From NCBI GenBank assembly GCA_014529385.2, contig CM043959.1, positions 13,548,809 to 13,612,808 of the forward strand: DNA of 64,000 bases. Reading direction: 5' to 3'. Positions 11,702-24,429 of this stretch are shown here, in pieces. Source of the DNA: Adiantum capillus-veneris (lineage: Eukaryota > Streptophyta > Polypodiopsida > Polypodiales > Pteridaceae). Both the position numbers and the translations under genes were made by a program. Below the pieces are notes generated by a model. That model worked only from the letters and a program-made list of their open reading frames with translations. It made no database searches and was not told where the DNA came from. Position 1 is the stretch's first letter; each line of letters starts with the position of its first letter.

Positions 11702-12184
11702 GATCTTTTATCAATGAGCCACTATGGCTGCTTTGTAAATAGGATAGTGAGAACTCTTAAAAGGGTCATTCAATAAGTGATATCCTCCAATCATAAATTA
11801 CGTGGAACTAAGTGTCAAAGAGGGGCCTCCAAATTTTTGGCACCAACAAGTAATATCAAATATTAAATATCAAACTCCACAAGAGATGGCATGGAGTTTG
11901 GGGCTAAGGCCATTCTTGTGTAGATGCTCTCACGTTTTCCCTTTCCCCTCTCTTACCCTATGTCTTGGGCTATGGATCTTCTCTGTGTTATGCATACTCT
12001 TGTGTGTAAGAGTTTGTCCCCTTGTTTTCTTTGTGTATTATGTTGTGTAGATGTGTCAACATCTCCATCCCTTCTCTCTATGTCCACATCAACCCTTCTA
12101 GATCTCTCTTTTCCGTTCTGCACATGGCAAGGTCAATGGTTGTATTTAATGGCCAAGTGTGGAAGCCCACCCTTGACCCCAACA
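11665..12184 (+). repeat. LTR-3, fused to pol
   Basis: Short-block type (GAGAACTCTTAAAAG). Ends CCCCAACA, then TGGTATCAACGC. Has TGTTATGCATACTCTTG where other copies read TGTGTCATCCTCTTG, a variant shared with the copy at 17072. Confidence 0.86.
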
Positions 12185-13353
12185 GTGGTATCAACGCTTC
12201 TGGTCTAAAGAAAATCGGCAATCAAAATTCAATTTGAGTCAATCAGTGATTCCGGTTCGACATAAAAAATGGGATCTTGGAAAGTAATTATTTTGGGCTA
12301 AGTGTAGAAGAAATGGAAGATCAAGGCTTCGATTAAGAGATTGGAAGCTACAAGAATTACCCATGACATCTCGGTCCATGTTGCAAGCTCCAATTTAAGA
12401 TAGATGACAATATTGAAATATATTTTTCAAACGGTTGAAGTAGTACTCGGTTACCTTTCTGAAACCCTCTGTGACCAACCCTGACACACACATCTGGCTT
12501 GACTCTGACCTGCACAAAACCAGGCTATTAACTCTTCTTCTACTAGAAAATCACTCATCGTGTAAATTTTTTTTCAAATTTATACTTTCTTTTATATGAC
12601 TAACACCACACATGAGCAGTTGTACTTTTTCTCTCTCTTTTTGCAGATGACACAAAACACAACTAGAACCACTTCTTAGCAAACTATCGTTGCCAACATC
12701 TTCAAATTGACTACATGGGACACTGTACAAGATGAAGCCTATCCAAACTTTCTGATCAATAAACTTTTAGCTTTCAATTGGTTGAACTTCTATTGGAGAA
12801 AAAGTCAAAATCCATGTTATACAGTTGCTACTAGACTTGTATCATTAATTAATTTATTGTTACTATGCTAACTCGATTTGAGAATAGAGACAGAAACCTG
12901 TGTGCCCTATGCATACAATACACCATTATTTATACCTAAGTATTTCCGAAAGAAGTGCAATTCAACAAGAAAATAAGGTACTGCATATTTTTCAATTAGA
13001 TACATTGTAACATCGGGCCACTAGTCCCATGAGGTACTATGTTTTTGAGTGAAGTATTTCTTTTTTGATATTTCCATTCGTGGACACTGTTTGTGTCCCT
13101 TCTCTGTAGAGTTTTAATACAAGATATGCTAGACAGAAATAGTTGATCATTAAACCACCACTGCACGCAATAACATGGTTCATAATTGTTATTTTTTGAC
13201 TTTTCAATGCCACCCTAGAGAAGATGCTAAATGGATGCCTTATTTTTTTTTTTCAAAATTCTCCACATCTTCTTCACACCTTTTGTCACACTGACGGTCG
13301 AACTAATTCACTATTCAGCAACTGAGGATAGTTGCTATCTCTAGAGTAAGGGA
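12185..13353 (+). repeat. C internal segment, short form
   Basis: Leader, the internal deletion that removes the intron donor (junction near 12530), acceptor-like TTTTTGCAGATGAC, the QDEAYPNF reading, and the tail ending CTAGAGTAAGGGA before LTR-1. A second deletion near 13135 (GCTAGACAGAAATAGTTG) removes about 270 bp compared with the long form. Confidence 0.78.
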
Positions 13354-13983
13354 TGTTACAAGACTAGGAACCCTCCTATTGTATGTGGTTAACTACAATT
13401 AGGATAGCTGGAGCGTAATGGATACTTACTGTGTTGTCTTTCTATTACTGTGGTGAGTTGATGACTTGTAGATTGAAATTCTAAAAGTTGAAAAGAAGGC
13501 GTTGGCAATAAATCAATTCCTCGGCCATTTTATATTTGCACAATGTTTCAGATCTTTTATCAATAAGCCACTATGGCTGCTTTGTAAATAGGATAGTGAG
13601 AACTCACCTTAAGAGGGTCATGCTATAAGTGATATGCTCCACTTATAGCAAAAGTGAAACTAAGTGTAAAAGAGGGGCCTCCAACTTTTTGGCACCAAAA
13701 ATTAATATCAAATATTAAATACCAAACTCCACAAGAGGTGCCGTGGAGTTTTGGGCTAAGACCATTCTTGTGTAGATGCTCTCAATTTTTCTTTTTTCCC
13801 TCTCTTACCCTATGTCTTGGGTTATGGATCTCCTTTGTGTCATCCTCTTGTGTGTAAGAGTTTGTCCCCTTCTTTGGTGTAGATATGTCAACATCTCCAT
13901 CCTTCTCTCTATGGAAACATGAACCCTTCTATCTCTCTCTTTCCCCTTCTCCACATGGTCGAAGCCCACCTTTGACCCCAACA
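13354..13983 (+). repeat. LTR-1, full length
   Basis: 630 bp, TGTTACAAGACTAGG to CCCCAACA. Followed by PBS TGGTATCATAGC with one mismatch to the tRNA-iMet consensus. Confidence 0.88.
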
Positions 13984-14566
13984 ATGGTATCATAGCTTCT
14001 TGTTGGAAGAAAATTAGCAATGAAAAACAAAGTTTAAGGATGGATTTTTAAATTTGCAGAATCGAGTTTGCAAATCAAGGGTAGTCGACATTTAATTGAA
14101 AAACAGCCCATTAATTCCACTTAACAACCATCAAGATTCAACAAGGGAAGAAAAGAATCAGCTCTTGAAGAATTTGTTTGAGTCAATCAGTGATTCCCGT
14201 TCTACATCAAATAAGGGAGCTTCGAAAGTGACGCTTTTGGCTTACCTTAGAAGAAGTGGGAGCCCAAGGCTCGGATTGAGAGATGGGAGACCAAGTATAC
14301 ATCATAATGAAGAACCATGCACACTTGTAAATCAAGAAGAGCAACTCATTCGTGACCAAATATTTGATCATGAAACCACCACTGCACGCACTAGCATATT
14401 CATAGTGGTTATCTTTTGATTTTAAAATTCCACCCTAGAGAAGATGCTAAATGGATGCCTTTTAATTCCAAAACTCTCAAAATCTTCCTCACACCTTTTG
14501 TTATTGATGATCCAACTAATTATCTATTGACCAAATAAGGATAGTTGTTATCCCTAGAGTAAGAGA
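13984..14566 (+). repeat. S internal segment
   Basis: PBS at 13985-13996 (one mismatch), leader and 3' tail ending AGTAAGAGA. With LTR-1 before and LTR-2 after, it forms a 1.9 kb LTR-spacer-LTR unit like a TRIM element. Contains ORF 14096-14419. Confidence 0.85.
14096..14419 (+). CDS. small ORF in S, possible gag leader remnant
   Basis: 107 codons starting MKNSPLIPLNNHQDSTREEK and containing EEPCTLVNQEEQLIRDQIFDHE. Equally long or longer ORFs with the same reading occur at 19472-19915, 27798-28121 and 34582-34905. No database family is recognised. The start ATG is not in a strong context and the frame depends on small deletions, so it may simply be a conserved leader without function. Confidence 0.25.
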   Translation: MKNSPLIPLNNHQDSTREEKNQLLKNLFESISDSRSTSNKGASKVTLLAYLRRSGSPRLGLRDGRPSIHHNEEPCTLVNQEEQLIRDQIFDHETTTARTSIFIVVIF

Positions 14567-15245
14567 TGTTACGAGACTCTCCACCCTCTTGTTGTGTATG
14601 GTCAACTACAATTGGGATAGCTGGAGCGTAATGGATATTTATTGTGTTGTCTTTCTATTTTGTTCTAATGGTGCGTTGATGACTTGTAGATTAGAATTCT
14701 AGGAGTCGAGGAGAAGGTGTTGGCAACAAATAAATTCCTTGGCCATTTTATATTTGCACAGTGTTTGAGATCTTTTATCAATAAGTCACTATGACTGCTT
14801 TGTAAATAGGATAGTGAGAAGTCACCTTAAGAGAGTCATGCAATAAGTGATATGCTCCACTCGTATAATGTGAAACTAAGTGTAAAAGAGGGACCTCCAA
14901 TTTTCTGGCACCAACAAGTGATACCAAATATTACCAAAGTCCACAAGAGGTGCCGTGGAGTTTCGGGATACAATCTTTAAGCCATTCTTGTGCAGATGCT
15001 CTCAAATTTTTCCTCTTCCCTCTCTTACCCTTTGTCTTGGGTTATGGAGCTTCTCTGTGTCATCCTCTTGTGTGTAAGAGTTTGTCCTCGTGTTTTCTAT
15101 GTGTACTATAATGTCAACATCTCCATCCCTTCTCTTTATGTCAACATCAACCCATTCTAGATCTTTCTTTTTTCCCTTCTCCACATGGCAAGGTCAATGG
15201 TTGTATTTCATAGCCAAGCGTAGAAGCCCACCTTTGACTCCAACA
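14567..15245 (+). repeat. LTR-2, full length
   Basis: 679 bp, TGTTACGAGACTCTCC to CTCCAACA, then TGGTATTTGAGC. Very close to the copies at 9166 and 20271. Confidence 0.88.
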
Positions 15246-15942
15246 ATGGTATTTGAGCTTCTGGTTTGAAGAAAATTGGCAATCAAATACAAATTTTAAG
15301 GATCGATTCTCAAATTTACAAAATTGAGTTTGCAAATCAAGGCTCATTGGCAATTAATTGGAAAACTACCCATCAATTTTGCTTAACAACCATCAAGATT
15401 TGACAAGGCAAGAAAAGAATCATATCTTGAAGAATTTGTTTGAGTGAATCAATGATTTTGGCTAGACATCAGAAAAGGGAGCTTGGAAAGTGATAATTTT
15501 GGCTTAAGTGTAGAAGGATTACCTATGACATCTCACTCCATGTTGCAAGCTCCGATCAAAGATAGCTGACAATATTGAAGTATAGTTTTCAAACCGTTGA
15601 AGTAGTACTCGGCTGCTTTTCTGAAACCATGCGTGACCAACCCTCACACACACATATGGATGAGGAAGAGGTGGTTGGTCACCATTTACCTCTAAGCATC
15701 GGGCAGTGTCCTTGCTCGTTGAGTCAGTTCTTTTCAAAACACTTTCTGACCTTGTTTTCACACAAAAGGTGAGGCCTCTATTGAACTCCAAGGTTGGCCA
15801 CCCAAATTGTAACAAAGAACTACTCTCACACCCTCTCCTTTAGTTGATTAATCCCTCTCTATCATGGTCGACTTAAGGACCTCTCTTCTTAAGCCCAACC
15901 TTTCATGGACTTCTTAAGGACCTCTCCAACAATCCGTTATTG
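15246..15942 (+). repeat. B internal segment, leader part
   Basis: Leader as at 9843. The antisense ORF 15519-15815 (98 aa) encodes exactly the same protein as 21233-21529, which shows how recently these two units diverged. Confidence 0.7.
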
Positions 15943-17071
15943 GATAAGGTGAGGGAATGCTCATAGAAAGATGAAGCCTATTTTCAAATCATTCAAATTA
16001 TCAGTCAAGAAGATGCAAAAGAAAAAAGAAAAGGCCCTAGTTAAGGACCATTATATGGAGGATGGCCTTCTTCACTATAGACATCCACTTTTCATTCCTA
16101 GGGATAACTCCCTAAAATAATTAATTCTTCATGAAGGTCATGATATACCAGTTTCAGGACATGTGGGATATGCAAAAATTCTTAGTACCTTGAGGAAAAG
16201 CTACTTCTAGACCAGAATAAAGAGGGATGTACTTTGATACATTAGACAATGCCTCTCTTGTCAAAAAACCAAGGCTAAACGAGTGATGATGCCAGGAAAA
16301 CATGGTAGTTGTGGATATGCTTACTAAAGCGCATCTCATCTAATACCAGCAAAAACCACTTACATTAGATCAAATATGAGCCGTATCTTTCTTAAAGATA
16401 TCTTTCGATTACATGGGATTTCAAAAAGAATTATCAGTGACAGGGATGTAAAGTTCACTTGCAAGTTTTGGAAGTCTCTATTTGAAGCTTTAGGAACACA
16501 ACTATTCTTTAGCTCAGCATATCATCCTCAGACAGACGGACAGACAGAATGGGTAACCAAGTAATTGAAGATATCCTTTGAGCTTATTGCAGTAGAGAAC
16601 CCTGCAAGTGGATTCAATTTCTTTCGTTGGTAGAATTTTCCTATAACTCCTCTTTCCATAAAAGCATTGGGATGTCACCTTTCAATGCTCTATATGGGCA
16701 TGAATGCATATCACCATTGGATTTTTTTTACTCTACTATAAGGGTAGAAGCCTCAAGGAAAATGCTGGAGAAAATGGAAGCCTAGACCAAAGCCATACGA
16801 CAAGAAATTCAGGCAGATAAGGATCGTTAAAAGCATTATGCGGACAAATAATGATGCGATCAAATCTTCAAACAAGGAGACAAGGTCTTTCTATGAGTGC
16901 ATCCAAAAAGAAGCAATCTATCTCTGGAAAATTCAAAAATCTTAGTCCTCGATATTATGGTCCTTATGAAATAATCAAGGTCCTTAGTGTTCAAGCCTAC
17001 AAATAAAAGATGTCCAAACATATGAAAGTTCATTATGTATTTCATGTCAACCTACTAAAACCCTACATCCG
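15943..17071 (+). pseudogene. integrase remnant (zinc-binding, core, C-terminal)
   Basis: Same order of motifs as at 10536: GHVGYAK and CLSCQ zinc ligands, VVDMLTK, ISDRD (ORF 16376-16564), YHPQTDGQTE, GPYEIIKV. The shared stops are present. An additional TAA near 17004 (CTACAAATAAAAGATG) interrupts the last ORF, so the pol/LTR-3 fusion ORF is shorter here. Confidence 0.87.
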
Positions 17072-17591
17072 AAATTCCTCGGCCATTTTATATTTGCACA
17101 GTGTTTGAGATCTTTTATCAATGAGCCATTATGGTTGCTTTGTAAATAGGATAGTGAGAACTCTTAAAAGGGTCATTCAATAAGTGATATCCTCCAATCA
17201 TAAATTACGTGGAACTAAGTGTCAAAGAGGGGCCTCCAAATTTTTGGCACCAACAAGTAATATCAAATATTAAATATCAAACTCCACAAGGGATGGCATG
17301 GAGTTTGGGGCTAAGGCCATTCTTGTGTAGATGCTCTCACGTTTTCCCTTTCCCCTCTCTTACCCTATGTCTTGGGCTATGGATCTTCTCTGTGTTATGC
17401 ATACTCTTGTGTGTAAGAGTTTGTCTCCTTGTTTTCTTTGTGTATTATGTTGTGTAGATGTGTCAACATCTCCATCCCTTCTCTCTATGTCCACATCAAC
17501 CCTTCTAGATCTCTCTTTTCCGTTCTGCACATGGCAAGGTCAATGGTTGTATTTATTGGCGAAGTGTGGAAGCCCACCCTTGACCCCAACA
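17072..17591 (+). repeat. LTR-3, fused to pol
   Basis: Short-block type with the same TGTTATGCATACTC variant as 11665. Ends CCCCAACA, followed by TGGTATCAACGC. Confidence 0.86.
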
Positions 17592-18724
17592 GTGGTATCA
17601 ACGCTTCTGGTCTAAAGAAAATCGGCAATCAAAATTCAATTTGAGTCAATCATTGATTCCGGTTCGTTATAGAAAATGGGATCTTGGAAAGTAATTATTT
17701 TGGGCTAAGTGTAGAAGAAATGGAAGATCAAGGCTTCGATTAAGAGATTGGAAGCTACAAGAATTACCAATGACATCTCGGTCCATGTTGCAAGCTCCAA
17801 TTTAAGATAGATGACAATATTGAAATATATTTTTCAAATGGTTGAAGTAGTACTCGGTTACCTTTCTGAAACGCTCTGTGACCAACCCTGACACACACAT
17901 CTGGTTTGACTCTGACCTGCACAAAATCAGGCTATTAACTCTTCTTCTACTAGAAAATCACTCATCGTGTAAAAAATTTTCAAATTTATACTTTCTTTTA
18001 TATGACTAACACCACACATTAGCTGTTGTACTTTTTCTCTCTCTTTTTGCGAATGACAAAAAACACAACTAGAACCACTTCTTAGCAAACTTTCGTTGCC
18101 AACAGCTTCAAATTGACTACATGGGACACTGTACAAGATGAAGCCTATCCAAACTTTCAAATCAATAAACTTTTAACTTTCAATTGTTTGAACTCCTATT
18201 GGAGAAAAAGTCAAAAGCCATGTTATACAGGTGCTACTAGACTTGTATCATTAATTAATTTATTGTTACTATGCTAACTTGATTTGAGAATAGAGACAGA
18301 AACCTGTGTGCCCTATGCATACGATACACCATTATTTATACCTAAATATTTCCCTAAGAAGTGCAATTCAACAAGAAAATAAGGTACTGCATATTTTTCA
18401 ATTCTCTACATTGTAACATCGGGCCACTAGTCCCATGAGGTACTAAGTTTTTGGGTGAAGTATTTCTTTTTTGATATTCCCATTTGTGGACACTCTTTGT
18501 GTCCCTTCTCTGTAGAGTTTTAATACAAGATATGCTAGACAGGAAGAATTGATCATGAAACCACCACTGCACGCACTAACATGGTTCATAATTGTTATTT
18601 TTTGACTTTTAAATGCCACCCTAGAGAAGATGCCAACATCTTCTTCACACCTTTTGTCACAGTGACGGTCAAACTAATTCTCTATTGAGCAACTGAGGAC
18701 AGTTGCTATCTCTAGAGTAAGGGA
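17592..18724 (+). repeat. C internal segment, short form
   Basis: As at 12185, but the acceptor reads TTTTTGCGAATGAC (AG lost). It has a small deletion in the tail (GATGCCAACATCTTC near 18630) that is shared only with the copy at 23300. Minus-strand ORF 18354-18572 is the repeated antisense ORF. Confidence 0.77.
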
Positions 18725-19359
18725 TGTTACAAGACTAGGAACCCTCCTATTGTATGTGGTCAACTACAATTAGGATAGCTGGAGCGTAATGGATACTTAC
18801 TGTGTTGTCTTTATATTTTGTTCTAATGGTGAGTTGATGACTTGTAGATTGAAATTCTAAGAGTTGAGAAGAAGGCGTTGGCAATAAATAAATTCCTCGG
18901 CCATTTTATATTTGCACAATGTTTCAGATCTTTTATCAATAAGCCACTATGGCTGCTTTGTAAATAGGATAGTGAGAACTCACCTTAAGAGGGTCATGCA
19001 ATAAGTGATATGCTCCACTTACAGCAAAAGTGAAACTAAGTGTAAAAGAGGGGCCTCCAATTTTTTGGCACCAAAAAATAATATCAAATATTAAATACCA
19101 AACTCTACAAGAGGTGCCGTGGAGTTTTGGGCTAAGACCATTCTTGTGTAGATGCTCTCAATTTTTCTTTTTTCCCTCTCTTACCCTATGTCTTGGGTTA
19201 TGGATCTCCTTTGTGTCATCCTCTTGTGTGTAAGAGGTTGTCCCATTCTTTGGTGTAGATATGTCAACATCTTCATCCTTCTCTCTATGGAAACATCAAC
19301 CCTTCTATCTCTCTCTTTCCCCTTCTCCACATGGTCGAAGCCCACCCTTGACCCCAACA
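18725..19359 (+). repeat. LTR-1, full length
   Basis: 635 bp, TGTTACAAGACTAGG to CCCCAACA, with a perfect PBS one base downstream. Confidence 0.88.
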
Positions 19360-19943
19360 ATGGTATCAGAGCTTCTTCTTGGAAGAAAATTAGCAATGAA
19401 AAACAAAGTTTAAGGATGGATTTTTAAATTTGCAGAATCGAGTTTGCAAATCAAGGCTAGTCGACATTTAATTGAAAAATAGCCCATTAATTCCACTTAA
19501 CAACCATCAAGATTCAACAAGGGAAGAAAAGAATCAGCTCTTGAAGAATTTGTTTGAGTCAATCAATGATTCCCGTTCTACATCAAATAAGGGAGCTTCG
19601 AAAGTGACGCTTTTGGCTTACGTTAGAAGAAGTGGGAGCCCAAGGCTCGGATTGAGAGATGGGAGACCAAGTATACATCATAATGAAGAACCATGCACAC
19701 TTGTAAATCAAGAAGAGAAACTCATTCATGACCAAATATTTGATCATGAAAGCACCACTGCATACACTAGCTTAGTTCATAGTCGTTATCTTTTGATTTT
19801 AAAATTGCACCCTAGAGAAGATACTAAATGGGTCCCTTTTTTTTCCAAAACTCTCAAAATATTCTTCACACCTTTTGTCACTGATGATCCAACTAATTCT
19901 CTATTGAGCAAATAAGGATGGTTTTGATCGCTAGAGTAAAAGA
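19360..19943 (+). repeat. S internal segment with perfect PBS
   Basis: PBS at 19361-19372. Contains the longest version of the S ORF (19472-19915, 147 aa), which continues through the tail. Tail ends AGTAAAAGA before an LTR-2 start. Confidence 0.85.
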
Positions 19944-20270
19944 TGTTACGAGACTCTCCACCCTCTTGTTGTGTATGGTCAACTACAATTGGGATAGCTG
20001 GAGCGTAATGGATATTTATTGTGTTGTCTTTATATTTTGTTCTAATGGTGAGTTGATGACTTGTAGATTAGAATTCTAGGAGTTGAGGAGAAGGTGTTGG
20101 CAACAAATAGTCGTTATCTTTTGATTTTAAAATTCCACCCTAGAGAAGATGCTAAATGGGTCCCTTTTTTTCCAAAACTCTCAAAATCTTCTTCACACCT
20201 TTTGTCATTGATGATCCAACTAATTCTCTATTGAGAAAATAAGGATAGTTTTTATCCCTAGACTAAGAGA
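19944..20270 (+). repeat. LTR-2 start plus repeated S tail (partial tandem duplication)
   Basis: The first ~166 bp of LTR-2 (19944-20109) stop at GGCAACAAATAG and join a second copy of the S tail (20110-20270), after which LTR-2 starts again. The result is a ~327 bp direct duplication (19783-20109 and 20110-20436). The same junction is present at 28434 and 35218. Confidence 0.85.
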
Positions 20271-20959
20271 TGTTACGAGACTCTCCACCCTCTTGTTGTG
20301 TATGGTCAACTACAATTGGGATAGATGGAGCGTAATGGATATTTATTGTGTTGTCTTTCTATTTTGTTCTAATGGTGAGTTGATGACTTGTAGATTAGAA
20401 TTCTAGGAGTCGAGAAGAAGGTGTTGGCAACAAATAAATTCCTTGGCCATTTTATATTTGCACAGTGTTTGAGATCTTTTATGAATAGGCCACTATGACT
20501 GCTTTGTAAATAGGATAGTGAGAACTCACCTTAAGAGAGTCATGCAATAAGTGATATGCTCCACTCGTATAAAGTAGAACTAAGTGTAAAAGATGGACCT
20601 CCAATTTTTTGGCACCAACAAGTGATACCAAATATTACCAAACTCCACAAGAGGTGCCGTGGAGTTTGGGGTTACAATCTTTAAGCCATTCTTGTGCAGA
20701 TGCTCTCAAATTTTTCCTCTTCCCTCTCTTACCCTTTGTCTTGGGTTATGGAGCTTCTCTGTGTCATCCTCTTGTGTGTAAGAGTTTGTCGTCTTGTTTT
20801 CTCTGTGTACTATAATGTGTAGATATATCAACATCTCCATCCCTTCTCTTTATGTCAACATCAACCCATTCTAGATCTTTCTTTTTTCCCTTCTCCACAT
20901 GGCAAGGTCAATGGTTGTATTTCATAGCCAAGCGTAGAAGCCCACCTTTGACCCCAACA
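20271..20959 (+). repeat. LTR-2, full length
   Basis: 689 bp, TGTTACGAGACTCTCC to CCCCAACA, then TGGTATTTGAGC. Second of two LTR starts created by the duplication just upstream. Confidence 0.88.
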
Positions 20960-21656
20960 ATGGTATTTGAGCTGCTGGTTTAAAGAAAATTGGCAATCAA
21001 ATACAAATTTTAAGGATCGATTCTCAAATTTACAAAATTGAGTTTGCAAATCAAGGCTCATTGGCAATTAATTGGAAAACTGCCCATCAATTTTGCTTAA
21101 CAACCATCAAGATTTGACAAGGCAAGAAAAGAATCATATCTTGAAGAATTTGTTTGAGTGAATCAATGATTTTGGCTAGACATCAGAAAAGGGAGCTTGG
21201 AAAGTGATAATTTTGGCTTAAGTGTAGAAGGATTACCTATGACATCTCACTCCATGTTGCAAGCTCCGATCAAAGATAGCTGACAATATTGAAGTATAGT
21301 TTTCAAACCGTTGAAGTAGTACTCGGCTGCTTTTCTGAAACCATGCGTGACCAACCCTCACACACACATATGGATGAGGAAGAGGTGGTTGGTCACCATT
21401 TACCTCTAAGCATCGGGCAGTGTCCTTGCTCGTTGAGTCAGTTCTTTTCAAAACACTTTCTGACCTTGTTTTCACACAAAAGGTGAGGCCTCTATTGAAC
21501 TCCAAGGTTGGCCACCCAAATTGTAACAAAGAACTACTCTCACACCCTCTCCTTTAGTTGATTAATCCCTCTCTATCATGGTCGACTTAAGGACCTCTCT
21601 TCTTAAGCCCAACCTTTCATGGACTTCTTAAGGACCTCTCCAACAATCCGTTATTG
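20960..21656 (+). repeat. B internal segment, leader part
   Basis: Leader nearly identical to 15246-15942. Confidence 0.7.
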
Positions 21657-22822
21657 GATAAGGTGAGGGAATGCTCATAGAAAGATGAAGCCTATTTTCA
21701 AATCATTCAAATTATCAGTCAAGAAGATGCAAAAGAAAAAAGAAAGGGCCCTAGTTAAGGACCATTATATGGAGGATGGCCTTCTTTACTATAGATATCC
21801 ACTTTACATTCCTAGGGATAACTCCCTAAAATAATTAATTCTTCATGAAGGTCATGACATCCCAGTTTCAGGACATGTGGGAGATGCAAAAACTCTTAGT
21901 ACCTTGAGGAAAAGTTACTTCTAGACCAGAACAAAGAGGGATGTACTTTGATACATTAGACAATGCCTCTCTTGTCAAAAAAACAAGGCTAAACGAGTGA
22001 TGATGCCAGGAAAACATGGTAGTTGTGGATATGCTTACAAAAGCACATCTCATCTAATACCAGCAAAAACCACTTACATCAGATCAAATATGAGCCGTAT
22101 CTTTCTTAAAGATATCTTTCGATTACATGGGCTTCGAAAGACAATTATCAGTGACACGGATGTAAATTTCACTTCTAAGTTTTGGAAGTCTCTATCTGAA
22201 GCTTTAGGAACACAACTATTCTTTAGCTCAGCATATCATCCTCAGACAAACGGACAGACGGAATGGGTAACCAAGTAATTGAAGATATCCTTTGAGCTTA
22301 TTGTAGTAGAGAACCCTGCAAGTGGATTCAATTTCTTTCGTTGGTAGAATTTTACTATAACTCCTCTTTCCATAAAAGCATTGGGATGTCACCTTTCAAT
22401 GCTCTATATGGGCATGAATGCATATCACCATTGAATGTTTTTAACTCTACTATAAGGGCACAAGCCTCAAAGAAAATGCTAGAGGAAATGGAAGCCTAGA
22501 CCAAAGCCAGACGACAAGAAATTCAGGCAGATAAGGATCGTTAAAGGCATTATGCAGACAAAAAATGATCCAATCAAATCTACAAACAAGGAGACAAGGT
22601 CTTTCTATGAGTGCATCCAAAAAGAAGCAATCTATCTCTGGAAAATTCAAAAATCTTAGTCTTCAATATTATGGTCCTTATGAAATAATCAAGGTCCTTA
22701 GTGTTCAAGCCTACAAATTAAAGATGTCCAAACATATTAAAGTTCATTATGTATTTCATGTCAACCTACTAAAACCCTACATCCGAAATTCCTCGGCCAT
22801 TTTATATTTGCACAGTGTTTGA
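21657..22822 (+). pseudogene. integrase remnant (zinc-binding, core, C-terminal)
   Basis: Zinc-binding motif, then the longest core ORF of the array (21997-22278, 93 aa). Here the TAA seen after VVDMLTK in sister copies reads AAA (GCTTACAAAAGC), so one frame stays open from MMMPGKHGSCGYAY to QTEWVTK. C-terminal ORF 22565-22822 ends in LTR-3. Other shared stops remain. Confidence 0.88.
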
Positions 22823-23299
22823 GATCTTTTATCAATGAGCCACTATGGCTGCTTTGTAAATAGGATAGTGAGAACTCTTAAAAGGGTCATGCAATAGGTG
22901 ATATCCTCCAATCATAACCTAAGTGGAACTAAGTGTCAAAGAGGGGCCTCCAAATTTTTGGCACCAACAATTAAGATCAAATATTAAATATCAAACTCCA
23001 CAAGAGATGGCATGGAGTTTGGGGCTAAGGCCATTCTTGTGTAGATGCTCACGTTTTCCCTTTCCCCTCTCTTACCCTATGTCTTGGGCTATGGATCTTC
23101 TCTGTGTCATCCTCTTGTGTGTAAGAGTTTGTCCCCTTGTTTTCTTTGTGTATTATGTTGTGTAGATGTGTCAACATCTCCATCCCTTTTCTCTATGTCC
23201 ACATCAACCCTTCTAGATCTCTCTTTTCCATTCTGCACATGGCAAGGTCAATGGTTGTATTTAATGGCCAAGTGTGAAAGCCCACCCTTGACCCCAACA
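22786..23299 (+). repeat. LTR-3, fused to pol
   Basis: Short-block type. Ends CCCCAACA, followed by TGGTATCAACGC. Confidence 0.86.
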
Positions 23300-24429
23300 G
23301 TGGTATCAACGCTTCTGGTCTAAAGAAAATCGGCATCAAAATTCAATTTGAGTCAATCAGTGATTCCGGTTCGTTATAGAAAATGGGATCTTGGAAAGTA
23401 ATTATTTTGGCCTAAGTGTAGAAGAAATGGAAGATCAAGGCTTCGATTAAGAGATTGGAAGCTACAAGAACTACCCATGACATCTCGGTCCATGTTGCAA
23501 GCTCCAATTTAAGATAGCTGACTATATTGAAATATATTTTTCAAACGGTTGAAGTAGTACTCGGTTACCTTTCTGAAACCCTCTGTGACCAACCCTGACA
23601 CACACATATGGCTTGACTTTGACCTGCACAAAATCAGGCTATTAACTCTTCTTCTACTAGAAAATCTCTCATCGTGTAAAAATTTTCCAAATTTATACTT
23701 TCTTTTATATGACTAACACCACACATGAGCAGTAGTACTGTTTCTCTCTCTTTTTGCAGATGACACAAAACACAACTAGAACCACTTCTTAGCAAACTAT
23801 CGTTGCCAACAGCTTCAAATTGACTACATGGGACACTGTACAAGATGAATGCTATCCAAACTCTCAAATCAATAAACTTATTACTTGCAATTGTTTGAAC
23901 TCCTATTGGAGAAAAGGTCAAAAGCCATGTTATACAGTTGCTACTAGACTTGTATCATTAATTAATTTACTGTTACTATGCTAACTCGATTTGAGAATAT
24001 AGACAGAAACCTGTGTGCCCTATGCATACAATACACCATTATTTATACCTAAGTATTTCCCTAATAAGTGCAATTCAACAAGAAAATAAGGTACTGCATA
24101 TTTTTCAATTCTCTACATTGTAACATCGGGCCACTAGTCCCATGAGTTACTAAGTTTTTGAGTGAAGTATTTCTTTTTTGATATTCCCATTTGTGGACAC
24201 TCTTTGTGTCCCTTCTCTGTATAGTTTTAATACAAGATATGCTAGACAGGAATAGTTGATCATGAAACCACCACTGCACGCACTACATGGTTCATAATTG
24301 TTATTTTTTGACTTTTAATCGCACCTAGAGGAAGAGCCAACATCTTCTTCACACCTTTTGTCACAGTGACGGTTCAAACTAATTCTTATTGAGCACTTGA
24401 GGATCAGTTTCTATCTCTAGAGTAAGGGA
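23300..24429 (+). repeat. C internal segment, short form
   Basis: As at 17592, including the shared tail deletion (GAGCCAACATCTTC near 24335). Acceptor TTTTTGCAGATGAC intact. From about 24290 many single-base insertions and losses appear against the sister copies. Antisense ORFs 23634-23921 and 24061-24279. Confidence 0.75.
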
